DNA from: Planctomycetota bacterium
GTDB lineage: Bacteria > Planctomycetota > Phycisphaerae > UBA1845 > PWPN01
Assembly (NCBI GenBank): GCA_029550525.1
Contig: JAKPHF010000062.1
Coordinates: forward strand, 372,001 to 436,000
Reading direction: 5' to 3'
Length of the DNA stretch: 64,000 bases
Shown one piece after another: positions 19,362 to 28,700 of this stretch. The position numbers and the translations under genes are program-made. The stretch's first letter is position 1; each line of letters opens with the position of its first letter. Under the pieces are notes generated by a model, which ran no database searches, was not told the origin of the DNA, and saw nothing but the letters and a program-made list of their open reading frames with translations.

Positions 19362-19781
19362 CTAGCCGTGTCGCATGGCACAGCTCTCGCAGAAGCGAGC
19401 CCAGGGCATTTCCTCGAGGAGTGTGCGTGGGATTCGGGCGTTATCGTTGACGCATCGACCGTAGGTATTCTGGCGGATTCGCTCGAAGGCCAGATTGACC
19501 TCGTTCAGAAGCAAGCGCTTCTCGGCGAGAGCCCGCTGGCGGATGTTGCTTTGCCACTCGGCGTCGGCGTCATCCATGAGGATGGAACGTGAAGTCGCCG
19601 GCGAGTCGGCTTCCAGCTTGGCAATGCTCTCCCGGAGCCAACTCCGGAGATGTTCGAGTTGACGTTGGAATGCCTCAATCTCCGCCCGGGCCAGCGGTGT
19701 CTCTTTGGATGACTCGGCACCGTTCCGTCCTGCTGAGGCGTCGAGTTCCAGGACCATCGCACTGTCGGCAGCAGCTTCCAT
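19362..19781 (-). CDS. DksA/TraR-type protein with incomplete zinc finger
   Basis: A 139-residue protein with an N-terminal helical coiled-coil region (about 31-105) and a C-terminal DksA-like finger starting YGRC. DksA-type proteins enter the RNA polymerase secondary channel and modulate initiation. The finger keeps Cys110, Cys131 and Cys134, but the second ligand position is Asp113 (CVND instead of CxxC), so zinc binding may be weakened or may use Asp. IPRTLLEEMPWARFCESC fits the family consensus. GGAGG eight bases upstream supports the ATG at 19779-19781. It stands alone, converging on the MFS gene. Confidence 0.82.
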   Translation of the reverse strand: MEAAADSAMVLELDASAGRNGAESSKETPLARAEIEAFQRQLEHLRSWLRESIAKLEADSPATSRSILMDDADAEWQSNIRQRALAEKRLLLNEVNLAFERIRQNTYGRCVNDNARIPRTLLEEMPWARFCESCAMRHG

Positions 19782-19929
19782 ACGTCAACCTCCGATCTTT
19801 ACTTGATTCCTCGCCGACGGCACCGATCCGGGCGACACCATCCGGAATGCAACGCGGTAACGGCCGGCCTCTTCTCCTTTACAGAGACAACAAACGAACC
19901 CAATCGCGGACCGAGTCACCCGAACGGCA

Positions 19930-20166
19930 CAGTGTCTCAGGAGTGCACGTCGTGCGCCGGCGCCCGATTTCTATCCAATTAGGCTTAAGCTCCGGACCCA
20001 CAAAGACTTGCGGCGCCGAGGCCTCTATGCCTGGATCATAGGCGGCTGCCTATGGAGCGAACACTACGGTGGAGAGAAACCTTGTTGCTGCCCTCTCCTA
20101 GTGCATGATACGGTTTGGTGAATCCGGGACAAGCCCAAATTCCGGATTTCGCCAAAAATTTTTTTG
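19930..20166 (+). ncRNA. Candidate small RNA ending in an intrinsic terminator
   Basis: The 481-base gap between the DksA-like gene and purM has no credible ORF. Its right part contains a perfect hairpin CATAGGC-GGCT-GCCTATG (20037-20054), a GGAGAG/CTCTCC stem near 20070-20100, and a strong plus-strand intrinsic terminator at 20114-20165. No annotated plus-strand gene lies upstream within 840 bases, so the terminator would have to serve an unannotated transcript. I looked for landmarks of RNase P RNA, tmRNA and SRP RNA and did not see them. The 5' end given is a guess. Confidence 0.3.
20114..20165 (+). terminator. Intrinsic terminator with no obvious gene upstream
   Basis: TTTGGTGAATCCGG (20114-20127) pairs with CCGGATTTCGCCAAA (20142-20156) with one bulged base and a wobble, loop of 14 bases, followed by a run of seven T at 20159-20165. 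The T-run is on the plus strand only, so it does not fit purM or the DksA-like gene, both on the minus strand. Confidence 0.65.
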
Positions 20167-20262
20167 TAAGACTTGTGAAAAACGTAACTTATGACTGGAA
20201 GCTGTTTCGGCGACGCGGCGCGGACGCATCGGAACCCCAGCAGCGCAGCAGCATCCGGACAC

Positions 20263-21330
20263 TCACCTGATATCCACAGCGCGGGTGCCCTTGCGGATTC
20301 TGCCGATGGCCACGGCGTCGAGCCGGCGGCGGCGGAAGTGGCCGATCACAGCGTCAGCGAAGGCGGGCCGAACGACCATGACGTAGCCGATGCCCATGTT
20401 GAACACGTTGAACATCTCGTCGCGTGCCACGCCGATGGACTCCAGGTAGCGGAAGATCGGCGGGACGGTCCACTTCTTCGACTCGAGCACGGCAACGCAG
20501 TGATCGGGCAGGATGCGGATGACATTGCCGGGCAGTCCGCCGCCGGTGATGTGAGCCATGCCGCGGACCACGTGCTTGACCTTGTACTTGCGGAGCACGC
20601 TGAGCACGGGCTTGACGTAAATCCGCGTGGGCTTGAGCAGCTCGTCGCCGATAGGGCCGCCGATCTCGGGCACGACGGTGTCGTACGAGAGCCGAGCTTC
20701 TTTGAAGACGAGGCGGCGGGCGAGGGAGTAGCCGTTGGAGTGCAGGCCACTGGACGCGAGACCGATAACCACGTCGCCCGGCTCGATGTCCGAGCCGTCC
20801 ACGATCCGCGTCCGTTCGACAACCCCCACGCCGAAGCCGGCAAGGTCGAAGTCCTTGCTGGCGTACAGGTCGGGCATTTCGGCGGTCTCGCCGCCGAGCA
20901 GCGCGCAGCCGGCCTCGGCGCAACCCGCGGCGATGCCTTCGACGACGTCGGCGACCCAACGTGGGTCGAGGCGGTGGACAGCCACGTAATCGAGGAAGAA
21001 CAGCGGCTCAGCCCCGACGGTGAGCATGTCGTTGACGCTCATGGCCACCAGATCGATGCCGATGGTGCTGTAACGGCCCGAGTTGCGGGCGAGCAGAATC
21101 TTGCTGCCGACACCGTCGGTGCAGGCGACGAGCACCGGTTCCCTGTAGTTGCGTTTGAAAAGATCCTCGCGGTAGTCGAGCCGGAACAAACCGGCGAACC
21201 CGCCGTGGGCGGCCATGACCCGGGGGCCGTAAGTTCTGCGGACGATCGGGCCGATGAGGTCCACCATGCGATCGTTGGCGGTGATGTCGACGCCGGCATC
21301 CTTGTAGGTGATCTGCTTGGACTTGGCCAT
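20263..21330 (-). CDS. purM: Phosphoribosylformylglycinamidine cyclo-ligase (AIR synthetase)
   Basis: The 355-residue enzyme closes the imidazole ring to form AIR in purine synthesis, using ATP. Family motifs are present: ITYKDAGVDI at the N-terminus, HGGFAGLF, ACTDGVGSKI, GIDLVAMSVNDML, DYVAVHRLDP, GCALLGGETAEMPDLY, GLASSGLHSNGYSLAR, AHITGGGLPGNVIRILP and FNMGIGYVMV. All key Asp and Gly loops look intact and the length is normal. The ATG at 21328-21330 has no strong ribosome-binding site. It is divergent from the lipoprotein gene at 21512 across a 181-base region. Confidence 0.96.
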   Translation of the reverse strand: MAKSKQITYKDAGVDITANDRMVDLIGPIVRRTYGPRVMAAHGGFAGLFRLDYREDLFKRNYREPVLVACTDGVGSKILLARNSGRYSTIGIDLVAMSVNDMLTVGAEPLFFLDYVAVHRLDPRWVADVVEGIAAGCAEAGCALLGGETAEMPDLYASKDFDLAGFGVGVVERTRIVDGSDIEPGDVVIGLASSGLHSNGYSLARRLVFKEARLSYDTVVPEIGGPIGDELLKPTRIYVKPVLSVLRKYKVKHVVRGMAHITGGGLPGNVIRILPDHCVAVLESKKWTVPPIFRYLESIGVARDEMFNVFNMGIGYVMVVRPAFADAVIGHFRRRRLDAVAIGRIRKGTRAVDIR

Positions 21331-21511
21331 TTGGACAATCTACTGGCGGGGTGGAATGACGACAAGCCATCCGCAAAGGCAAGAGCCCGCGTGGGCCATG
21401 TACATACTGCGGCAGGTGCGCCGCCAGAGTTGCCTTTTGGGGCGGTTTGCGTACGCTTCTTTAGCGGAACCTGCGAACAGCCGCGATTGGATTCCACCCG
21501 AGAGTCTTCAC

Positions 21512-23071
21512 ATGCGGAAATTTGCCTGGTGTGGTAGTCACCCGATGATGCTGGCGGGCATCGGGATCGCTGTCCTGGTGTCATTTCAGGCCGGTTGTGC
21601 CGGACCGGGACCGCGGCTCTTTCCGCCCGCACCACAGCAGATCGAACATTTGGCTGACCAGGTGCTGCTTCACTGGTACGACTCCACGGGCGACGGCCGA
21701 CCGGACTATTACGAGCGGCTCGATCCGCAAGGCCGCGTGGTCGCGTTGGGGTACGGGGCTCAACCCGGCCAACGCGTCGCTGACGAAGTCATCCTGGCTT
21801 CGATACCCGCGACTGAGCGGCGCGACCTGGTGATCATCCTGGATAGTGTTCCGGCGTCCATGGTCCGCGAGGCCTGGGAGCAGGGACAGTACCGGTTCTT
21901 CCCCCGTCCTACCGCGGTAATCGCGCCTTTCCCGGTCATGACCGATCCGTGTCTGGTGGATTTCTTTCATCTCACGCCGGGCGTGGCGATCGAGTCGGAC
22001 TATTACGATTACGAACGCGGTCGCGAGACCGACGCGTATGACGTCTACCTCAAAGCGGGCGTGGCCATCTGGCACGAGCGTGTGGACTACGCGCTGGACC
22101 ATCTGGCCCATGCGTCGGCCTACCTCGATCAGTTGAGCTGGTTCGACCACGAGTTGCGGCAAATTCAAGACGGCTTCCTTGCCAGTAGCAATCCGATGTA
22201 CATCGGCTACTGCGTGGGCACATCGGCGTTGGGCGCGCTGCGCGGCCGCGAAGGCCACGCTGAGGGCATTTCGCGAATCAATCGCTTCTGCCACGAGATG
22301 ATGTATCTCACGCGAGGCCGGGTTCGGATCACGCTCCTGTCGGATCACGGCCACAACCTGGTGACCAGCCGCCGCATTCCGATTGCCGACTTGCTCAGGA
22401 AAGCCGGCTGGAACGTAACCAACAGGATCAATGGGCCCCGTGACATCGTGCTGCCGGAGTTCGCCATGGCCACCTGCTCGGCGATCTACACGCGGATGCC
22501 CGAAGCGGTTGCTCAGGACGTGATGCGGATCGAGGGCATGGAACTGGCCGCATACCGGGATTCCGAGAGCAGCATCATCGTCCTGAGCCCGGATGGGCGG
22601 GCCCGCATTTCTCGAGCGGCGGAGGGCTATCGATACGAAGCGTTAGAAGGCGATCCGCTGCAATTGAACCCGGTGCTGGCCGTGTTGAACGAGGCCGGCA
22701 AGGTGAATCCCGACGGCTATGTTCGTGACGACGTGCTGATGCAAGCCACGATCGACCACGTCTATCCGGATGCCGTCGATCGACTGTGGCGTGGTTTGAA
22801 CGAACAGTTCCAGCACAAGCCTGACGTGCTGATCTCGGTGGCGGACGGCGTGCATACAGGCAGCGCGTTCCAGTCGCGAATGATCACGCTGCGCGCGGCC
22901 CACGGCAATCTGCGGCCGCTCAGCACGTTTGGCTTCGCCGTCACCACCGCCGGCGAGCTGCCCGCCGTTCTGCGGATTCGCGACCTGGCCCCCGCGTTGG
23001 AATCGCTGGGCGTCAACGTGCTGAAGAAGCCTGAACCACCCTCCGTTTCCCCCGTCGGCTCTGAACTGTAA
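21512..23071 (+). CDS. Lipoprotein resembling the alkaline phosphatase superfamily
   Basis: A 519-residue protein with an N-terminal signal and lipobox SFQAGC. Residues after about 85 (DLVIILDSVPASMVREAWEQ) and RVRITLLSDHGHN near 270 resemble the metal-binding strands of alkaline-phosphatase-fold enzymes such as type I phosphodiesterases: an Asp at the first strand and the DHGH motif. The other expected ligands are not obvious, so activity is uncertain. I start it at ATG 21512 (MRKFAWCGSHPMM), where the signal peptide begins, rather than at the earlier open frame overlapping purM. The ABC permease gene follows after 34 bases and may be cotranscribed. Confidence 0.6.
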   Translation: MRKFAWCGSHPMMLAGIGIAVLVSFQAGCAGPGPRLFPPAPQQIEHLADQVLLHWYDSTGDGRPDYYERLDPQGRVVALGYGAQPGQRVADEVILASIPATERRDLVIILDSVPASMVREAWEQGQYRFFPRPTAVIAPFPVMTDPCLVDFFHLTPGVAIESDYYDYERGRETDAYDVYLKAGVAIWHERVDYALDHLAHASAYLDQLSWFDHELRQIQDGFLASSNPMYIGYCVGTSALGALRGREGHAEGISRINRFCHEMMYLTRGRVRITLLSDHGHNLVTSRRIPIADLLRKAGWNVTNRINGPRDIVLPEFAMATCSAIYTRMPEAVAQDVMRIEGMELAAYRDSESSIIVLSPDGRARISRAAEGYRYEALEGDPLQLNPVLAVLNEAGKVNPDGYVRDDVLMQATIDHVYPDAVDRLWRGLNEQFQHKPDVLISVADGVHTGSAFQSRMITLRAAHGNLRPLSTFGFAVTTAGELPAVLRIRDLAPALESLGVNVLKKPEPPSVSPVGSEL

Positions 23072-23105
23072 GTTTGCCGCCGCTCGAACCAACTTGTAAT
23101 GTGAG

Positions 23106-24707
23106 ATGATGCGTCCGGACCGGCTGACACTCCAGGCGAGTGCCGTCCCGGCCAGAGCCGTCGTGTTGGCGGTCTGTGTCGCGGGCTGGGTCGTGCTGGC
23201 CGGAGCGGTGGCGGCGCCGTTACTGGGCGCGGCCTGGGCGGCACGCGATCCCGCATCGATCGCCACACAAGTCGTGGGCATGCCCAGCGCAGGTGTGCTG
23301 GCCAAGCGAAGCCTGATCCTCTCGATGACGGCCTGTGTGACGGCGCTGGTACTGGGCTTGGCGCCGGCGGCGGTATTGGGCACGTGCACACGCCGGCAGT
23401 GGCCTTGCCTGGCCGGCCTGGTGCTGGCACCTCTGATCGTCCCGCCGCAGGTGTACGCGTACGCGTGGAGCCTGCTGCCCGCCGGCCCCGGGCCTCGATG
23501 GGCGAACGGCGCATGGCGAGCCGGGCTCATCTCAGGTGGATGGCTGTGGCCGATCGTCACACTGATGGTGGCGGCGGGCTACCGCTCGACGGGCCGTGCG
23601 GTGCATCGGCTGGCCTTGCTGGACGGCTCGGCGGCGCAGGCGTTCCTGCGAGCGGTCCTGCCCAGCCTGCGGTTGCACGTCGTGGGGGCGGCGGCGATTG
23701 TCATGAGTTTGACGCTCATCGAGTACGCCATCCCTCACCTGACGCTCTGCCGCGTTTGGGCGAGCGAGTTGATGGTGCTGGTGGACATCCGGGCCCCCTA
23801 CGGGCAAGTCATCCGGATGGCGGCGCAGCCCATGGCCATCGTGCTCGCGTTGCTCGGGATGACCTTGGTGGTGGTTCGCGGATCAGGATACTGGCTACCG
23901 GTTAGCGACGAAGACGCAACACCCGATGTCGCCGAACGTCTGAACCATGCAGCGCCCACCGCCATCGGCCGGATGGGTTGGTTGGCGGCCGCCGCGGTCT
24001 GGTTGGGAACACTGGGCGTGCCCGTGGTCCTGATGGCGGCGAATCTGCGGGCTCCGCGAGCATGGTGGCAAGGCCTGACGACGTTTGCTGGGCAATGGCC
24101 CGATTCGCTGCAAGTTTCGGTCGCGACTGGCCTTGCGTCCGTAACCCTGGCTGTCGGCACAGTGGCGTTGTGGCAGGCGACGGGGCAAGGGCTCTGGCGA
24201 TGGGCGGCACTGGCCAGCTTGGCGGTGGCGCTGATCCCCCCTCCGGCATTGGGTGTGGGCTATGTGGTCGTGTTCAACCAGCCGGGCTGGGTCGGTGAGT
24301 TGTACGCGGATCGACCAGTGGTCTGGATCCTGGCTCTCGTGGGGCGATACGGCGTCCTGGCCATTCTGATCACGTGGCTGGCCATCGGCCGACGGAAGAT
24401 CGCCGCGGTCGAGCAGGCCCGGGTGGACGGTGCAAACGGGCTGGATATCCTGGGCCACGTGCTGCTGCCGATGCTCTGGCCGTCGCTGGTGTGTGCGGGC
24501 GTGATCGTGACACTGTTGGCGCTGTTCGAGGTGGTGGTCACGCAACTGACGCGGCCGCCGGCCTACGGGAGCATCGCCATGACGATCCTGAACTACATGC
24601 ACTACGGGCGAGACGACGCAGTGATCACGACTACACTGACGCTCGTGGCCGTGGGCGTGATTCTGGCCCAGGCGTGTGCACATCTGTTGACGCGGGTCAG
24701 GAAGTAG
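23106..24707 (+). CDS. Fused two-domain ABC permease, iron(III)/thiamine type
   Basis: The 533-residue membrane protein has two homologous permease halves with about twelve transmembrane segments. Each half has an EAA-type loop for ATPase contact: LDGSAAQAFLRAVLPSL near residue 174 and VDGANGLDILGHVLLPMLW near 440. This layout is that of FbpB/SfuB/ThiP-type importers for iron(III) or similar ligands. No ATPase or binding-protein gene lies next to it in the window. The preceding lipoprotein (21512) does not look like a binding protein. Downstream, the NHL lipoprotein starts 17 bases after the stop. Confidence 0.82.
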   Translation: MMRPDRLTLQASAVPARAVVLAVCVAGWVVLAGAVAAPLLGAAWAARDPASIATQVVGMPSAGVLAKRSLILSMTACVTALVLGLAPAAVLGTCTRRQWPCLAGLVLAPLIVPPQVYAYAWSLLPAGPGPRWANGAWRAGLISGGWLWPIVTLMVAAGYRSTGRAVHRLALLDGSAAQAFLRAVLPSLRLHVVGAAAIVMSLTLIEYAIPHLTLCRVWASELMVLVDIRAPYGQVIRMAAQPMAIVLALLGMTLVVVRGSGYWLPVSDEDATPDVAERLNHAAPTAIGRMGWLAAAAVWLGTLGVPVVLMAANLRAPRAWWQGLTTFAGQWPDSLQVSVATGLASVTLAVGTVALWQATGQGLWRWAALASLAVALIPPPALGVGYVVVFNQPGWVGELYADRPVVWILALVGRYGVLAILITWLAIGRRKIAAVEQARVDGANGLDILGHVLLPMLWPSLVCAGVIVTLLALFEVVVTQLTRPPAYGSIAMTILNYMHYGRDDAVITTTLTLVAVGVILAQACAHLLTRVRK

Positions 24708-24724
24708 GGACTTTGGCCAGACCG

Positions 24725-25702
24725 ATGAGACGACATCCGCGAAGCCCCGGGCCCAGTCGAGCCGTATCCGGTCGCACCGCGGCGCGCCGGTGGCGACGAC
24801 TGGGCCTGACGACGCTCGCGTTGGCGATGGCGGTCGTGGGCGGGTGTCGCAAGCCGTCCATCTCGGGGCGGCAGCCGGATTTCTGGTTCGGCGAGCGCGG
24901 TTTGGGGCATGGACAGTTCGTCTATCCGCGGGCGATGGCACTGGCTCCGGACGGCTGCCTGTTCATCGTGGACCAGACGGCCCGGATCCAGCGGTTCAGT
25001 CCGACCGGCGAGTTCGAGACCTGCTGGCAGATGCCGGAGTGGGAAGCCGGCAAGCCGACCGGGCTGAGCGTGGACGCCGCCGGCCGCGTGCTGGTCGCCG
25101 ACACGCACTATCATCGCATCATCATCTACGATCGCGACGGGAACGAACTGACCCGTTTCGGCTCGAACGGCACGGGCGACGGGCAGTTCCTGCTCACCAC
25201 CATGGCGGTGGTTGACCGCAAGGGACAGATTTATGTCGCCGAGTACGGCGACAACGATCGCATCAGCCTGTTTTCGAGCGATCTGAAATTCTTGTACAGC
25301 TTCGGCCGGGAGGACATTGGCGAGCCGCTGATTCGGCCGCAGTCGATCGCCATCGACAAGGATGACACGCTGTGGGTGACCGACGCCTGCCGGCACCGGA
25401 TCTGCCACTTCAGCCCCGACGGCAAGCTGCTCGGCTCGTTCGGCTCGCTGGGTCGCGAACCGGGGCAATTGCAGTACCCGTATCACGTGGCCATCTGCCC
25501 GGACGGCACGCTCCTGGTGAGCGAGTTCGGCAACAACCGCCTGCAGCGGTTCGACCGGACGGGCAAGAGCCTGGAGATCTGGGGATCGACCGGCACGAAA
25601 CCCGGGCAGCTCGTGTCGCCGTGGAGCGTGGCGGTGACGGACAAGGGCGTCGTCTACGTGCTGGATTCGGGCAATAACCGGGTGCAAGTTTTCCGGATGT
25701 AG
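24725..25702 (+). CDS. NHL-repeat beta-propeller lipoprotein
   Basis: A 325-residue exported protein. An Arg-rich n-region, hydrophobic core and lipobox VVGGC form the signal. The mature part is a propeller of about six NHL blades, each with a turn like GHGQFVYPRAMAL, GDGQFLLTTMAV, GEPLIRPQSIAID, PGQLQYPYHVAIC and PGQLVSPWSVAVT, followed by an LxVxDxxxxRxxxF segment. Such propellers usually act in ligand or protein binding. The ATG at 24725 is chosen for the signal; an open frame continues upstream into the permease gene. The VWA gene starts 24 bases downstream. Confidence 0.82.
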   Translation: MRRHPRSPGPSRAVSGRTAARRWRRLGLTTLALAMAVVGGCRKPSISGRQPDFWFGERGLGHGQFVYPRAMALAPDGCLFIVDQTARIQRFSPTGEFETCWQMPEWEAGKPTGLSVDAAGRVLVADTHYHRIIIYDRDGNELTRFGSNGTGDGQFLLTTMAVVDRKGQIYVAEYGDNDRISLFSSDLKFLYSFGREDIGEPLIRPQSIAIDKDDTLWVTDACRHRICHFSPDGKLLGSFGSLGREPGQLQYPYHVAICPDGTLLVSEFGNNRLQRFDRTGKSLEIWGSTGTKPGQLVSPWSVAVTDKGVVYVLDSGNNRVQVFRM

Positions 25703-25726
25703 CGTCCGCGGAATGGGGAGCGTGGT

Positions 25727-28700
25727 TTGGTCGCGGTGAACTGGCCCATCTCGTTTCAGCGCCCGGAGTGGCTGTGGCTGCTGGCGGCGATCCCGGTGAT
25801 CGCCGTGGCGTCGCTGCACTTCTTGCGCGGGGTGGAGAAGCCGCGCCGCATCGCCGCTATCGCCCTGCGGTGTGCGGTCATCGCGGTGCTGGCGGCCGCG
25901 CTGGCCCGCATCGAGTGGGTGCGCCGCAACGACCGGGTCGCGGTGATGTTCGTGCTGGACCGGTCGCGCAGCATTCCCGACGACGTGCAGGCTCAGGCTC
26001 ACAAGTACATCCGTGAGGTCACCCGCAAGGCCGAACGCGACGACCGCGTGGGGATCATCGGGTTTGACGGCCGAGCCGACGTGGATCTCATGCCCAGCCG
26101 GGCCGGCTTCGACATCATCAGCTTCGGCATGGCCGGCCAGCCGGATCGTACGGACCTGGCGGCGGGCATCCGCATGGCCATGGCCACCTTCCCCGACGGC
26201 TTCGCCCGCCGCATCGTGCTGATGAGCGACGGCAACGAAAACATGGGCAACCTGGCCGAGGAGATCGAGAACGCCGCCGCCAACGGCGTGAGCGTGGACG
26301 TGGTCCCGCTGCACTATCAGCACACCAACGAGATTCTCTTCGACCGCATTTCCGTGCCGAGCCACGCCGGACAGGACACCAAGATTCCCGTCCGCATGAT
26401 CGTGAAAAGCCAGCAGCCCACGCGGGCGAAGATCACGCTGTATCACAACGGGCAGGAAGTACCGCTGGCCGATCCGGTGAAGAATCTCACCGGGGGCATG
26501 CGGCCTGACCCCTTCGTGGCCGAGCTGGAGCTGCACTCCGGCGGCGTCCACCGGTTCGAGGCACGCATCGCCCCCCTGGACCCGTCGGACGACAGCATCG
26601 TCGAGAACAACCAGGCGACCGCCTTCACATTCGTGGAAGCGCAAGGCAAGGTGCTGCTGTTGTCGCGGAATCCCGACGAAGATCGCGTGCTGGTCGAGGC
26701 ACTGAAGCGCGAGAAGATCAACGTCGATCTGCAGACGCCCCAAAGCATCGTGCTGGACCTGCTCAAGCTGCAGGAATACAGCGTGGTGATCCTCGCCAAC
26801 ATCTCGGCCGACACGTTCGACACCGATCAGCATCGCGACCTGGCGAGCTACGTCCGCGACTTCGGCGGCGGACTGATCATGACCGGCGGTGATGAGGCGT
26901 TCGGAGCGGGCGGCTGGATCGGCAAACCGATCGAGGAGGTCAGCCCGGTCAAGTTCGAGATCAAACACAAACGGCAGATGCCGCGCGGGGCCCTGGCCAT
27001 CATCATGCACAGTTGCGAGGCCCCCGACGCGAACTACTGGGGCGAGCAGGTGGCGGTGTCGGTGCTGAACACCATCAGCTCGCTCGACTACCTCGGTGTG
27101 ATCGCCTGGTCGGGATTCCGCGGCGGGGTGAACTGGGAGGTACCGCTCGAACCGGCAAGAGACAAGGCCGCTATCGCCAACAAGATCCGGCAGATGCAGG
27201 TCGGCGACATGCCCGACTTCGACACCACCATGCGAATCGCCACCCGCGACCTGATGAAGCTGAAGGATGCGGCCCAGCGGCACATGATCATCATCAGCGA
27301 CGGCGACCCCAGCCCGCCCAGCCAGGCCACCATCGACGACATGGTCAAGAACCGCATCACCTGTTCGACGGTGGGCATCGGCTATGGAAGTCATGTGATG
27401 GTCGAGAACATGGTGCCCATCGCCAAGGCGACCGGCGGTAAATACTACGCGGTGAAGAATCCCCGACAGGTGCCGCAAATCTTCGTGAAGGAAGCCCGCG
27501 TGGTCAAACGGTCGCTGATCGATCCGCGGGAGTTCAACCCCGCGCTGACCACGGCGTTCGACGACATCGTCTCGGGCCTGGGCGGCGGCAGCCTGCCTCG
27601 TCTGGGCGGACTCGTACTCACCGAGCGCAAGCCCGATGCCCTGGTCCCCATCGTGCGAGCCGGCGAAGACAGGGGTGAGACACAGGAAGACCCCGTGCTG
27701 GCCTACTGGAACTTCGAGATGGGCCGCATGGTCGTATTCACCAGCGGCTTCTGGCCGAAATGGGGCGCTGACTGGAGCAACTGGGGTAGCTTCGGCAAGT
27801 TCTGGGCTCAGGTGGTGCGCTGGGCCATGCACGGCGACGATACGGCGGCGGTCTCGACGGGCTCCGGCGGGGACGATGTCGAAGGCGGCGGGCGACAGCG
27901 ATCGGCGAGTTTCGAAGTCATTCCGCGGCTGGAAGGTAACCGCGGCAAGATTGTCATCGAGGCCCTCAACAAAGACGCGTCGTATCTGAACTTTCTCCAG
28001 ATCAGCGGCAAGATGGTTCCGCCGGTAGGCGAGGCCCAGTCGTTGCGTCTGGTCCAGACCGGTCCGGGCCGATACGAGACGGAGTTCGAGGTGAACCAGC
28101 ACGGCAACTATCTGGTGAGCCTGAACTACAACGATCCGTTCGGCAAGGGCGGGATCATCAAGGCCGGTCTGAGCGTGCCGTATTCAGCCGAGTTCCGCGA
28201 CCTGGGCACGAACTTCGGGCTGCTCGAGCAGGCGGCCCGCAAGACCAAGGGCCGGCGGCTGGCCATGGACCCGCTGAAGGATGATGTGTTCAGCCGCGAT
28301 CTTCCGCCCGCGGTGGCCCGTCAGCCGATGTGGCGTTGGCTGGTGACCTGGGTGCTCCTGCCGCTGTTCCTGCTGGATGTGGCCAGCCGGCGGCTCGCCT
28401 CGACGGTGGCCATGAGCGTCTACGTCGAGGTGGCGGTGTTCGTGATGATGCTGGCGGCGCTGTGGCGGCCCGGCTCGTCGCTCATGGTGATCGTGTACGC
28501 GTTCATCCTGGCCGAGTTGGTGGGCTGGGCCGTGCGATGGCAGTCCATCGGCCCGACACTGGCGTGGCTGACAGCGGGTGTGCGTGGATTGTCGCGGGCC
28601 GGCCAGCGCAGCGCGGGTTCGCTTTCACGGCTCAAGAACGTCCGCGAGAAAGTTCGCGAGGATCTCGCCGAGAGCGCTAAGCCCGCCGAGCCGGCACGAG

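Noticed and set aside
20930..21100. Possible frameshift in purM because of long overlapping minus frames
   Set aside because: All PurM motifs occur in one uninterrupted frame of normal length.
20191..21537. Plus-strand open frame of 448 codons opposite purM
   Set aside because: purM is certain from its motifs, and the opposing frame has no homology features and no ribosome-binding site.
24602..28102. Minus-strand open frame of 1166 codons
   Set aside because: It lies opposite the permease end, NHL and VWA genes, whose products have clear domains. The minus frame is rich in His, Asp and Val in shadow-like fashion and has no recognisable motif.
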